The notes beneath the pieces were generated by a model, which was not told the DNA's origin, did not search any database, and saw nothing but the letters and a program-made list of their open reading frames with translations. Position numbers and translations under genes: made by a program. Below, in pieces: positions 8,682 through 17,284 of a stretch of DNA of 64,000 nucleotides. Source of the DNA: Mycobacterium sp. Marseille-P9652 (GTDB taxonomy: Bacteria; Actinomycetota; Actinomycetes; Mycobacteriales; Mycobacteriaceae). The stretch spans positions 1-64,000 of the forward strand of contig NZ_CACRUY010000019.1 in assembly GCF_902652685.1 (NCBI RefSeq), in the 5' to 3' direction. The number at the start of each line of letters is the position of its first letter. Position 1 is the stretch's first letter.

Positions 8682-9998
8682 TTAGCGTTGGGCCGCAGCG
8701 TTCGCCGCCGCCTGGGCCTTGCGCAGCGTGCTCGCGACATCGCCCCGGCCCAGGAACATCTCGTCGAAATACGGCTGCAGGGCCGTATTGCCGGCGGCGA
8801 AACCGGCGCCGCCCGGCGCGGGGATGCGAGGGCCGTTCAGCACGGCGAAGAACGGCTTCACGTCCACACCCCGCGCGGCCCAGTAGTCGAAGTAGACCGG
8901 CTGCGCGGCCAACACCGCGGGGATGGCCGCGCCGTTGCGGCCCAGGTATTCGTTGCCTTCGGTGCTGCCCATCCAGGCCAGCACCTGGCGGACGGCGTCG
9001 GGGTGCCGGGTGGCCGCATTGCCCACGGCCGCAATGCCATTGGTCACGCTCACGCGACCCGCCGGACCCGACGGCATCATCGCCACGCCCCACCGGAAGC
9101 GGGCGTCGCGGGCGACGGGCGCCAGGTTGTAGGTGCCGGACTGAAAGAGTGCCATCCGGCCGGCCAGGAATTGGTTGCGGGAGAAGTCGCCGTTGTCGTT
9201 GGTGTCCGAGGCGGGCGGCGCGACGTGGTCGTCGTTGATCAGCCCGACCAGATAGCGGAACGCCGTGACGGCCCCGGGATTGTCGAAGGCGAACTCGTCG
9301 CCGCGCTGGAACACCCCGCCCGCCGAGCCGATGTAGTTCAGGTAGATGCCCTGGGGGTCGTTGGCCGCGTTGTAGCCCCATTGCCGGACGCGCGTGGCAT
9401 CGAAACGCGGTGTGCTTGCCGGGTTCCCGTCGACGTCGATGGTCAGCCTGGCGAGCGTGGCGCGCAGGGTGTCGTCGGCGCCGGGGCTCCACTTCAGGTC
9501 GTCAAGCGCGCCTGGGTCGACGCCGGCGGCCGCCAGCAGGTCGGCGTTGTAGTACAACGCGATTCCGGCGTCGGTCAGCTGCGGCACACCCCACAGCACG
9601 CTGCCGCGGGTGAACTGGTCGACCACGGCGGGCTCCCAGTCGCGGGCGCCGGCGATCTTCATCAGCCGGTCGCTGTCGGCGTACCCGGCGAGGTAGGCGT
9701 TGGACATCCAGAAGATGTCGTCGGCGCTGCCGCCGGCGACATCGGTGCGCAGGGTGTCGAAGTATGTGGAGTAGGCCACGAGGTTGACGTGCACGTCGAT
9801 GTCCGGATGGGTGCGGGTGAACGCCTCGAACGACTGCCGGTACGCCGCGGCGATCTGGTCGGCCCAGATGCGAACCGTGACAACGGTCTTGCCGCGTGGC
9901 GTGCCGGAGTAGTCGAGCAGCATCGCCGTGGCGCCCAGCAGCGCGCCGACGAGCGCGACCGCCAGGGCCGCCAGGGTCGAGGAGCGTGGCCTAGTCAT
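8682..9998 (-). CDS. uspC: Amino-sugar ABC transporter, solute-binding protein
   Basis: The 438-residue extracytoplasmic binding protein of the MalE type has an N-terminal hydrophobic segment (about residues 8-29), then TVRIWADQIAAAYRQSFEAF, DVAGGSADDIFWMSNAYLAG and a YLGRNGAAIPAVLAAQP region. UspC of M. tuberculosis (Rv2318) has been reported to bind amino sugars. Here the signal segment has no lipobox cysteine (LLGATAMLLDYSG), so the protein is probably held by an uncleaved N-terminal helix. It is first in a uspA-uspB-uspC group transcribed on the minus strand, in which it is the distal gene, 12 bp after uspB. No ATPase gene is nearby; a shared ATPase elsewhere is likely. Confidence 0.85.
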   Translation of the reverse strand: MTRPRSSTLAALAVALVGALLGATAMLLDYSGTPRGKTVVTVRIWADQIAAAYRQSFEAFTRTHPDIDVHVNLVAYSTYFDTLRTDVAGGSADDIFWMSNAYLAGYADSDRLMKIAGARDWEPAVVDQFTRGSVLWGVPQLTDAGIALYYNADLLAAAGVDPGALDDLKWSPGADDTLRATLARLTIDVDGNPASTPRFDATRVRQWGYNAANDPQGIYLNYIGSAGGVFQRGDEFAFDNPGAVTAFRYLVGLINDDHVAPPASDTNDNGDFSRNQFLAGRMALFQSGTYNLAPVARDARFRWGVAMMPSGPAGRVSVTNGIAAVGNAATRHPDAVRQVLAWMGSTEGNEYLGRNGAAIPAVLAAQPVYFDYWAARGVDVKPFFAVLNGPRIPAPGGAGFAAGNTALQPYFDEMFLGRGDVASTLRKAQAAANAAAQR

Positions 9999-10010
9999 TG
10001 CGGGCGCCGC

Positions 10011-10835
10011 TCATTTGAGTCCCGAGACGACGATCGAGGCGACGATGTGGCGCTGGAAACCCACGAAGAGCGCGATCAGCGGCACGATCGCGACGGTCGT
10101 CGCCGCCATCACCAGTGTCCACTGCGAGTTGAACCGCGATTGCAGGTCCGCCGTCGCCACCGTCAGGACCCGCCACTTGTGCCCGCTGGTGATCACCAAC
10201 GGCCACATGAAGTTGTTCCATTGCGACACCACCGTGATCAGCGTCAGGGCGGCCAGCACCGGCCTGCTCGACGGGATCACCACGTGCACGATCACGTCCA
10301 GCGTGTTCGCACCGTCGAGGCGGGCGGCGTTGATCAGATCGTTGGGGATGATGCGAAAGTGCTCGCGCAGCAGGAATATTGCGTACGGCGAGCCGAACAC
10401 GAAGGGCAGCACCAATGCCCAGAACGTGTTGCGCAGGCCCAGCTGCGCCATCATCAGATACATGGGCACCACCGTCACCGTGCCCGGCACCATCAGGGTG
10501 GCGATGTAGACCCAGAACAGCGCGTCGCGGCCGGGAAACTCCAAGCGGGCGAACGCATATGCCGCCAGCACCGAGAACGTCAGCTGGCCCACCAGGATGA
10601 CGGCGGTCATCAGCGCCGTCACCGCCGCCGCCCGGCCGAAGCCCGCCCCGGCCAGATCGGTGTAGTTGGCCAGCGTCGGCGGCCGCGGCAACTGCAGCGG
10701 CGTCCCCGTCGCGAACTGGTGGGAGGAGGTGAACGACGTCAGCAATCCCAGCAGGAAGGGCACCAACGTGACGAGCGCGCCGACCACCAGGCCGGCATAG
10801 ATCCTAGCGTTCGCCAGGCGGCTAGACGAGGTCAT
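10011..10835 (-). CDS. uspB: Amino-sugar ABC transporter permease (MalG type)
   Basis: The 274-residue inner-membrane permease has six predicted membrane segments. The cytoplasmic EAA-like loop INAARLDGANTLDVIVHVV, followed by PSSRPVLAAL, contacts the ATPase. MalG-type features include the long first periplasmic loop (TSSHQFATGTPLQLP). It overlaps uspA by 14 nt and precedes uspC, so the three form one import operon. From memory it is the counterpart of Rv2317. Confidence 0.87.
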   Translation of the reverse strand: MTSSSRLANARIYAGLVVGALVTLVPFLLGLLTSFTSSHQFATGTPLQLPRPPTLANYTDLAGAGFGRAAAVTALMTAVILVGQLTFSVLAAYAFARLEFPGRDALFWVYIATLMVPGTVTVVPMYLMMAQLGLRNTFWALVLPFVFGSPYAIFLLREHFRIIPNDLINAARLDGANTLDVIVHVVIPSSRPVLAALTLITVVSQWNNFMWPLVITSGHKWRVLTVATADLQSRFNSQWTLVMAATTVAIVPLIALFVGFQRHIVASIVVSGLK

Positions 10836-11700
10836 AGCTGATCCGCCGCCGGAAGTACCACTGCTGAACGGCGGTGACGCCGATCAGGATGACGAACAGC
10901 ACCACCGCCATCACCGACGCTCGCCCGATGGCCGCCGACCCAAACGCCTCGGCGTAGATGCGGTGCGCGACCAGATCGGTGCTGCCGGCCGGTCCGCCGC
11001 CGGTGAGCGCGTAGACCATGTCGAAAACCTGGGCCGCGCTGACGATCCCGGTCACCATGACGAAGAACGTCGTCGGTCGCAGCATGGGTAGCGTGATGCG
11101 CCGGAACCGCTGCCACGCCGTGGCCCCGTCGGTGCGGGCGGCTGCGTAGATGTCCTCGGGGATGGCCAGCAGGCCCGCCAGGAACGACAGCGAGGTGTAG
11201 CCGACGTTGGTCCAGACGACGACGGCCGACACCAGAGGCAGGGCGAAGCTCGGATCCGACAGCCAGCCGATGCTGTGTCCGAGCACCGTGCTGACGGCGC
11301 CGTCGGTGGGCGCCAGGATCCAGCGCCACAGCACCGCGATCGCCAGCGGGGCGCAGATCCACGGCAGCACGTAGAGGGTGCGGAACAGTCCGGTGGCCGG
11401 CAGGTTGCGGGCCAGCATCGACGCGGCCAGGAGGCCCAGCGCCGTCTGCGCCGGGACCACGATCGCCACGAAGGCGGCCGTGACGAGCAGCGAGTTGCCG
11501 AACCCGGCGTCGGTGAGCACCGATCGCCAGTTGGCCAGGCCGACGTAGTGCAGCGGACCGAGCAGGTCCCAGCGGTAGAGGCTGAGCCAGACCACCACCA
11601 GGATCGGCAGCAGCAGGAACGCGACCACGCCGAACAGGCTGGGCGCCAGCAAGGCGTAGCCCATCGCGGGGGAGCGGGGCTGTCGGGCGGCGCCGGCCAT
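10822..11700 (-). CDS. uspA: Amino-sugar ABC transporter permease (MalF type)
   Basis: The 292-residue permease has six membrane segments beginning with YALLAPSLFGVVAFLLLP and an EAA-like loop IYAAARTDGATAWQRFRRI followed by TLPMLRP. It pairs with UspB to form the transmembrane channel. ATG at 11700 is chosen because upstream in-frame sequence would run into the divergent TldD-like gene and lacks family character. It is the first gene of the minus-strand operon; the promoter must lie in the short interval 11701-11746, which it shares with the divergent protease gene. Confidence 0.87.
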   Translation of the reverse strand: MAGAARQPRSPAMGYALLAPSLFGVVAFLLLPILVVVWLSLYRWDLLGPLHYVGLANWRSVLTDAGFGNSLLVTAAFVAIVVPAQTALGLLAASMLARNLPATGLFRTLYVLPWICAPLAIAVLWRWILAPTDGAVSTVLGHSIGWLSDPSFALPLVSAVVVWTNVGYTSLSFLAGLLAIPEDIYAAARTDGATAWQRFRRITLPMLRPTTFFVMVTGIVSAAQVFDMVYALTGGGPAGSTDLVAHRIYAEAFGSAAIGRASVMAVVLFVILIGVTAVQQWYFRRRISYDLV

Positions 11701-11746
11701 GGAGGTATTAAAGCGGGCCGCGGCGGGCTGTCGATACGGTGGAGCG

Positions 11747-13264
11747 GTGACAGCGAACCGGGGAATCGACGCCGACTTCGTCGACCTGCCCCGCCACGAG
11801 CTCGCCGACGCCGCGTTGTCGGCCGCCAGGGCGGCGGGGGCCAGCCACGCCGACCTGCGCATTCACCGCCTCGTCGCCGAGACGATCCAGCTGCGCGACG
11901 GCGAGTTGGAGACGTCGGTGGTGAGCCGGGAGGTCGGGCTGGCGGTGCGGGTGATCGTCGACGGAACCTGGGGATTCGCCTCCCATGCGGAGTTGGCGCC
12001 GGGCGTCGCGGCCGAGACGGCGCGCCGTGCGGTCCAGGTGGCGACGACGCTGGCGGGGTTGAACAACGAACGCGTCGAGCTCGCGGACGAGCCGGTGTAC
12101 GCCGACGCGACGTGGGTCTCGAGCTACCGGATCGACCCGTTCGGCGTCCCCGCGGCCGACAAGATCGCCGTGCTCGAGGAGTACTCCGGGCGCCTGCTCG
12201 GCGCCGACGGCGTCGACCACGTGTCGGCGGGTCTGCACGCCGTCAAGGAGCAGACGTTCTACGCCGACACCTTCGGGTCGTCGATCACCCAGCAGCGGGT
12301 GCGGGTGCTGCCCTCGCTCGAGGCGGTGACCGTTGACGCCGCGGCGGGCACCTTTGACTCGATGCGCACGCTGGCCCCGCCCATGGGCAGGGGCTGGGAG
12401 GCGCTGGCGGGCGACGAGGTGTGGAACTGGAGCGACGAGCTCGCCCAGTTGCCGGTATTCCTGGCCGAAAAGGTCAAGGCGCCCAGCGTAACGGCGGGCC
12501 CCACGGACCTGGTGATCGACCCCTCGAACCTGTGGCTGACCATCCACGAATCGATCGGCCACGCAACGGAATACGACCGCGCCATCGGCTACGAGGCCGC
12601 CTACGCCGGGACGTCGTTCGCGACGCCCGACAAGCTCGGCACCATGCGCTACGGCTCGCCGGTGATGAACGTGACGGCCGACCGCACCGTCGAGCACGGC
12701 CTGGCCAGTGTCGGTTACGACGACGAGGGCGTGGCCGCGCAGAGCTGGGATCTGGTGCGCGACGGGATGTTCGTGGGCTATCAACTCGACCGCGTCTTCG
12801 CCCCGCGGCTGGGACAGTCCCGCTCCAACGGCTGCTCCTACGCCGACTCCGCGCATCATGTGCCGATCCAGCGGATGGCCAACGTGTCGTTGCAACCGGC
12901 GCCCGAGGACATCTCGACCGCCGACCTGATCGGCCGGGTCGCCGACGGCATCTACATCGTCGGCGACAAGTCCTGGTCGATCGACATGCAGCGGTACAAC
13001 TTTCAGTTCACCGGCCAGCGGTTCTTCCGCATCCGCGACGGCCGCCTCGACGGCCAGTTGCGCGACGTCGCCTACCAGGCCACTACCACCGACTTCTGGA
13101 ATTCGATGGAGGCGGTGGGTGGCCCGTCGACCTGGCGGCTGGGTGGGGCCTTCAACTGCGGCAAGGCGCAGCCCGGACAGGTCGCCCCGGTGAGCCATGG
13201 CTGTCCGTCGGCCCTGTTCCGCGGTGTCAACGTCCTGAACACCCGGACCGAGGGCGGCCGATGA
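11747..13264 (+). CDS. TldD-like metalloprotease
   Basis: The 505-residue protein belongs to the TldD/PmbA family. The zinc site H267-E-S-I-G-H272 lies in a helix followed by ATEYDRAIGYEAAYAGTSF, as in TldD proteases. Family members form heterodimers with TldE, degrade unfolded peptides through a narrow channel and process some modified peptides. The next gene encodes the TldE-like partner and overlaps by 4 nt (ATGA at 13261). GTG at 11747 gives a length I recall for Rv2315c. TldD carries the catalytic metal site, whereas the partner lacks it. Confidence 0.88.
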   Translation: MTANRGIDADFVDLPRHELADAALSAARAAGASHADLRIHRLVAETIQLRDGELETSVVSREVGLAVRVIVDGTWGFASHAELAPGVAAETARRAVQVATTLAGLNNERVELADEPVYADATWVSSYRIDPFGVPAADKIAVLEEYSGRLLGADGVDHVSAGLHAVKEQTFYADTFGSSITQQRVRVLPSLEAVTVDAAAGTFDSMRTLAPPMGRGWEALAGDEVWNWSDELAQLPVFLAEKVKAPSVTAGPTDLVIDPSNLWLTIHESIGHATEYDRAIGYEAAYAGTSFATPDKLGTMRYGSPVMNVTADRTVEHGLASVGYDDEGVAAQSWDLVRDGMFVGYQLDRVFAPRLGQSRSNGCSYADSAHHVPIQRMANVSLQPAPEDISTADLIGRVADGIYIVGDKSWSIDMQRYNFQFTGQRFFRIRDGRLDGQLRDVAYQATTTDFWNSMEAVGGPSTWRLGGAFNCGKAQPGQVAPVSHGCPSALFRGVNVLNTRTEGGR

Positions 13265-14634
13265 TCCGCCCACAGCACGTCGTCAACCTGGTGCTGGACG
13301 AGGCGGCGAAGCTGGGCGGAGCCGACGACACCATGGTGCTGGTCACCGACAAGGTCGAGGCGACCCTGCGCTGGGCGGGCAACTCGATGACCACCAACGG
13401 TGTCGCGGTCAACCGCAACATCACGGTGATTTCGGTTGTGGGTCAAGGGGAAAGCGCCCGCATCGGCACGGTGGTGTCCGCGGAGGTGGACCCGCGGGTG
13501 ATTCCCGGTCTGGTGGCCGCGTCCCAGGAGGCGGCGCGATCGGCGCCGGAGGCCGGCGACGCGGCGCCGCTGTTGGCCGACAGCGGGACGCCCGCCGACT
13601 GGGACGCGCCCGTGCCCGGCACCGGTCCGCTGGTGTTCGGTGGCCTGACCGACTCGCTGGGCCGCGGGTTCGGCGGCGCCGACCGGCTGTACGGCTTTGC
13701 GCACCATAGCGTTTCGACGACGTTCCTAGCGTCGTCGACCGGCCTGCGGCGGCGCTACACGCAGCCGACCGGTGCCGTGGAGATCAACGCCAAGCGCGGG
13801 GAAGCTAGCGCATGGGCGGGCATCGGAACGCCGGATTTCGTTGATGTGCCCGTTGATTCGCTGCTCGACGAGCTGTCGATGCGGCTGGGCTGGGCCGACC
13901 GGCGCGTCGACCTGCCCGCGGGACGGTACGAGACGATCATGCCGCCCTCGACGGTGGCCGACATGATGATCTACATGGCGTGGTCCATGGCCGGCAGGGG
14001 CGCCCAGGAGGGCCGCACCGCGTTCTCGGCGCCCGGCGGCGGGACCCGGGTGGGGGAGCGGCTCACCGATCTGCCGCTGACCTTGTTCTCCGACCCGATG
14101 GCGCCGGGCCTGGCGTGCACCCCGTTCGTCGCGGTGAGCTCCTCCTCGGAGACTGTGTCGGTGTTCGACAACGGCATGGAGATCGGCCAGGTGGAGTGGA
14201 TCCGGGACGGCGTGATCAACGCGCTGGCCTATCCGCGCTGCAGCGCCGCGAAATTCGACGCCCCGGTCGCCGTGGCCGCCGACAACCTCGTGATGACGGG
14301 CGGTGCGGCCGACCTCGCCGACATGATCGCGGGCACCGAGCGGGGCCTGCTCCTGACGACGCTGTGGTACATCCGCGAGGTCGATCCCACCACGCTGCTG
14401 CTCACGGGCCTCACCCGCGACGGTGTGTACCTCGTCGAGGACGGCGAGGTGACTGCGGCCGTCAACAACTTCCGGTTCAACGAAAGCCCGCTCGACCTGC
14501 TGCGACGCACGACCGAGGCCGGGGTCAGCGAGAAGACCCTGCCGCGCGAGTGGGGCGACTGGGCGACCCGCGCGGCGATGCCGTCACTGCGGATACCGGA
14601 CTTTCACATGTCGTCGGTGAGCCAGGCGCAGTAG
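13261..14634 (+). CDS. TldE/PmbA-like partner of the metalloprotease
   Basis: The 457-residue product has the TldE/PmbA fold without an HExxxH motif: the corresponding segment reads MPPSTVADMMIYMAWSMAGR. The C-terminal part with MTGGAADLADMIAGTERGLL and YIREVDPTTLLLTGLTRDG is typical of the family. TldE-type subunits pair with TldD to form the heterodimeric protease and do not bind zinc themselves. Translation is coupled to the upstream tldD-like gene by an ATGA overlap. From memory it matches Rv2314c. Confidence 0.86.
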   Translation: MIRPQHVVNLVLDEAAKLGGADDTMVLVTDKVEATLRWAGNSMTTNGVAVNRNITVISVVGQGESARIGTVVSAEVDPRVIPGLVAASQEAARSAPEAGDAAPLLADSGTPADWDAPVPGTGPLVFGGLTDSLGRGFGGADRLYGFAHHSVSTTFLASSTGLRRRYTQPTGAVEINAKRGEASAWAGIGTPDFVDVPVDSLLDELSMRLGWADRRVDLPAGRYETIMPPSTVADMMIYMAWSMAGRGAQEGRTAFSAPGGGTRVGERLTDLPLTLFSDPMAPGLACTPFVAVSSSSETVSVFDNGMEIGQVEWIRDGVINALAYPRCSAAKFDAPVAVAADNLVMTGGAADLADMIAGTERGLLLTTLWYIREVDPTTLLLTGLTRDGVYLVEDGEVTAAVNNFRFNESPLDLLRRTTEAGVSEKTLPREWGDWATRAAMPSLRIPDFHMSSVSQAQ

Positions 14635-14674
14635 CCGATTGCCTTGCCGACCGGTGCGTCCTAGCGTGTGACGC

Positions 14675-15502
14675 ATGCTGACGCGGTTGGTGGGGTTGTC
14701 GCCGGGGGACGGGCGCGCCTCGGCGCTGGTTCGGCGGGTGTGCGCCCAGACGCTGTCGCTGCCGCCGCTGCCCGCCCCCGTCGAGGTCGGCGAGCCGGAG
14801 TCCGAGGCCGAGGCCGCCATCGCCGAGTTCGCCGAGCAATTCAGCGCCGACGTCTCGGCCATCACCGGCAAGCACCGCTCCCGACTGTGGAAGGCGTTGG
14901 GCGACAGCATGTTCGGTGTAGTAGTGCTCATGTACATCGCCGACTTCGTTCCGCGGGTGCGCGCCGGGCTGGAGGCGCTCGGGGTGGGCTCCGAGCACCT
15001 GGACTGGGTGAACGGGCCAATCTCCTGGGATCACATGAGCGATCCCTCGGACCTGGTGTTCAACGACTTCCTGCCCGCCGTGGCCCGCATGCGTGATTTG
15101 GACCCGGTCACCTCGGAATTGGTGCGGTTGCGGGGGGCGGCGCAACACAACTGCCGGTTGTGCAAGTCGCTGCGCGAGGGCACGGCGCTGGACGCCGGGG
15201 GCTCGGAGGCGCTGTACGGCGACATCGAGCGTTTCGAGACGTCGGCGGCGCTCGACGGCCGCGCTAAAGCAGCGCTGCGCTACACCGATGGGTTAATTTG
15301 GACGCCTGCGCACCTCGTCGCCGATGATGTCGCCGAGGTGCGCTCGGGGTTCTCCGAGGCCCAGGCCGTGGAGCTCACCCTCGACGTCATGCGCAACGCC
15401 AGCAACAAGATCGCCGTGTCGCTCGGCGCCGACGCCCCGCGCGTGGAAAGCGGCACCGAGCGGTACCTGATTGGCGCCGACGGACAGGTGGTGTACAGCT
15501 GA
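14675..15502 (+). CDS. AhpD/carboxymuconolactone decarboxylase-like protein
   Basis: The 275-residue, mostly helical protein carries an AhpD-like core: [20 protein letters not shown] with a C-x2-C pair, then [20 protein letters not shown] and a C-terminal [17 protein letters not shown] helix. In AhpD the cysteine pair supports peroxidase-linked disulfide chemistry; in this family the exact role varies, so function is open. The preceding 40 bp are too short to hold much regulation, so it may be read from the tldD promoter. The next gene overlaps by one base (TGATG). Confidence 0.7.
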   Translation: MLTRLVGLSPGDGRASALVRRVCAQTLSLPPLPAPVEVGEPESEAEAAIAEFAEQFSADVSAITGKHRSRLWKALGDSMFGVVVLMYIADFVPRVRAGLEALGVGSEHLDWVNGPISWDHMSDPSDLVFNDFLPAVARMRDLDPVTSELVRLRGAAQHNCRLCKSLREGTALDAGGSEALYGDIERFETSAALDGRAKAALRYTDGLIWTPAHLVADDVAEVRSGFSEAQAVELTLDVMRNASNKIAVSLGADAPRVESGTERYLIGADGQVVYS

Positions 15503-16020
15503 TGGCACAGAATCCGCCGTTGCGGCGATTCAGCAAGTACCGCGGACGGCAGATGGGCGTGATCGAGGCGCTGATCGAACGCCTGGCTATGAGCGGCCCC
15601 GGTCGTTTCTTCGGGCTGCACATGGCGCCGCAAGTCGACAAACTGCTGATACCCCGGACCAACGGTCGGCTGAGCGCGTTCGGGATCGACAGGGTCGGTC
15701 TCGTCACGACGACGGGGGCCAAGTCCGGGCAGCAACGCGTGCAGCCGCTCGTCCTGATCGAAGACGGTGACGGACTTCTCGCCATCGGCTCTAACTACGG
15801 ACGCGAGAAACACCCCGGTTGGAGCGCCAATCTGCTGGCCCATCCGGACTGCACCGTCGAATTCAAAGGGCCGCCCAAGCCATATCGGGCGGAATTGCTC
15901 ACCGGTGAAGCGCGCGCCGCCGCGTGGGAGACGGCCGTCGACGTGTACGCGGGGTACGAGAACTACCGGGAGCGTTGCGCGCCGCGGGAGATCCGGGTCT
16001 TCCGGCTGCGGCCCGTATGA
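15502..16020 (+). CDS. Deazaflavin-dependent nitroreductase-family protein (Ddn-like)
   Basis: The 172-residue protein matches the small split-barrel family that includes Ddn, the F420-dependent quinone reductase. Visible elements are GRLSAFGIDRVGLVTTTGAK, SGQQRVQPLVLIEDGDGLLA, SNYGREKHPGWSANLLAHP and a final EIRVFRL strand. The conserved G-REKHPGW-NL segment is the F420-contact region. Ddn-like proteins use reduced F420 to reduce quinones or nitro compounds. It is the last backbone gene before the tRNA integration site. Confidence 0.85.
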   Translation: MAQNPPLRRFSKYRGRQMGVIEALIERLAMSGPGRFFGLHMAPQVDKLLIPRTNGRLSAFGIDRVGLVTTTGAKSGQQRVQPLVLIEDGDGLLAIGSNYGREKHPGWSANLLAHPDCTVEFKGPPKPYRAELLTGEARAAAWETAVDVYAGYENYRERCAPREIRVFRLRPV

Positions 16021-16055
16021 GCGGTAGGCGCTAAGGTCGACGTCGAGTAATCGCT

Positions 16056-16129
16056 GGGGCGGTAGCTCAGTTGGTTAGAGCCGCGGACTCATAATCCGTT
16101 GGTCGCGGGTTCGAGCCCCGCCCGCCCCA
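16056..16129 (+). tRNA. tRNA with anticodon CAT (elongator Met likely)
   Basis: A complete 74-nt cloverleaf is visible: acceptor GGGGCGG/CCGCCCC, D arm with AGTTGGTTA, anticodon stem GCGGA/TCCGT, loop CTCATAA with the anticodon at 16090-16092, and T arm GCGGG-TTCGAGC-CCCGC. No CCA is encoded. A CAT anticodon may mean Met or lysidine-modified Ile2; the form fits elongator Met better. Its 3' half is the target of the integration event described below. Confidence 0.95.
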
Positions 16130-16130
16130 C
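16084..16130 (+). repeat. attL-like direct repeat inside the tRNA 3' half
   Basis: The last 47 bases of the tRNA region reappear at 18205-18251 with one mismatch (C at 16125 versus T at 18246). The first 41 bases are identical. This is the usual footprint of a tyrosine integrase that recombines at a tRNA 3' end and restores the gene. The full tRNA is here, so this is the gene-restoring junction. Confidence 0.85.
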
Positions 16131-16149
16131 AACCGAAAAATGAAGCACG

Positions 16150-16326
16150 CTAAGAACTTTCGGCGTTCTCGGGCAGCTCAAAACGTGTGACAGAAGTAAA
16201 CTTCTGTGTTTGCGTCATCATTGCGTCATCAATCACTTGCTTTAAATCGCCGCCAGCTAACTTTCGACGCTGTAGCGGCTCAGGCCACCAGACCCACCGC
16301 GCTGGCTGTCCACCTAGGCGCACCAT
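16150..16326 (-). pseudogene. Minus-strand gene end facing the tRNA, possible integration-module remnant
   Basis: A 58-codon frame runs from ATG at 16326 to TAG at 16150. It includes RLGGQPARWVWWPEPLQRR, then LAGGDLKQVIDDAMMTQTQ, and stops 20 bp from the repeated tRNA end. An in-frame stop lies directly before the ATG, so it may be the end of a longer broken gene. A related end, with the pattern GGDL, then DDA, then MTQT, lies at 17991-18209. I do not recognise the family. Location and direction fit the tail of an integrase or another phage-type gene, which is inference only. Confidence 0.4.
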
Positions 16327-16372
16327 CTAGAAAAATCTCCAAGCCGCTAGGCCCCGCGTGTAGTTTCGCGCC

Positions 16373-16838
16373 ATGAAGAGGTTTCAAAGCAGGCTCACAT
16401 TGCTACTCGCTGTGTCGCTGACCGTTGTTGCGGTTCCTGCCTGCTCTACGACCTCAAAACCAGCGAAGGCCCCCACATCGATTACAACGGCGCGGCCAGC
16501 GTCACTGGCCGATTACAAACCAAAGCTCACGGCGCTTAACGCTTCGAAACCGTGCGCCTACCTGATGCAAGGCGGGCCAATACTAGTTGCGCCGACGCAA
16601 CCAACGCCAAGATCGCGCTAGCGGCTCAGATTGATCCCTGCTGAAGAACATGCCGACTTCTTCCAACGTGACGAATGCGCTTGTCCAGACAAGTCAAATC
16701 GCCAACGCGAGCTATGAGTGGAACCAGAAGGGTTGCGACATTCCCTACCCGGACGTGTTGACTTGCTCTACCCCCGCGATGACAGTGGAGACTTATTTCT
16801 CCGGATTGACGCAGCTGGTGTACGCCATCACTGGCTGA
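16373..16838 (+). pseudogene. Frameshifted lipoprotein gene
   Basis: The start codes for a clear lipoprotein signal: MKRFQSR, a hydrophobic stretch, and VAVPAC with the lipobox Cys at residue 24. The frame then continues as ASLADYKPKLTALNASKPCAYLMQ and is broken near 16570-16580. The sense continues in another frame (ADATNAKIALAAQIDP), breaks again near 16638, and resumes as LLKNMPTSSNVTNALVQTSQ to the stop at 16838. Joined, this would be a lipoprotein of about 150 residues with Cys pairs at its C-terminus. Two single-base shifts are needed, so it is a pseudogene unless the assembly is wrong. It lies within the tRNA-bounded island, and its base composition is less GC-rich than the flanks. Confidence 0.65.
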
Positions 16839-17284
16839 GTGATGTTTCTTCTGCCCGAAGGCAACACATCACGAACGCTTTGCACGGCAGACCCACAAAC
16901 CCGCCGATATCAGAGCCAGCGCCACAAGGGTCACAGACCAAGGCCGGGTGGATACAGCGCCGGTTTACCTCTCTTCGCAGAAGAGCGCAGAACGGTTGAT
17001 TGCTGCTGTTTTCCCCAACCTGAGCATTACCCACCCTGGTAGCAGGCTTCTTAACCACCAGAGCGGGCGATTGCAACGTTGCATTTGAGTCCGCGTTAGG
17101 GCGGGAAAACTCTCGACGACTTGCAACCCGCGCAAAGGGTGAATAGTCCTCTTTTCCCAACCGCAACCCACCCGCCCTGGTTGCGGTCAGATTCAGGGAC
17201 TTTTGGCACTAGGAGTGGCTAGGCGTCGCGTCCTAACTTGCCGTCCAAGCAAGCGAACGGCGCTTCCAACGGAAAAGGAGAGAG
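16839..17284. other. Gene-free leader before the PE gene with palindrome and hairpin
   Basis: No credible gene is seen in these 446 bp. A perfect 12-bp palindrome TGCAACGTTGCA lies at 17072-17083. A 9-bp-arm hairpin, ACCGCAACC/GGTTGCGGT with a 10-nt loop, lies at 17160-17187, about 100 nt before the PE start. Two imperfect copies of a TTTTCCC-AACC...CCCACC...CCTGG stretch occur at 17009-17043 and 17152-17186. These may be operator or RNA elements for the PE gene; function is unknown. Confidence 0.45.

Noticed and set aside
8688-10841. A 717-codon plus-strand frame
   Set aside because: It lies antisense to uspC and uspB, which have clear families; long antisense frames are expected at this GC content.
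16828-17166. A 112-codon minus-strand frame in the PE leader
   Set aside because: No family features and it covers the palindrome and part of the hairpin; likely chance.
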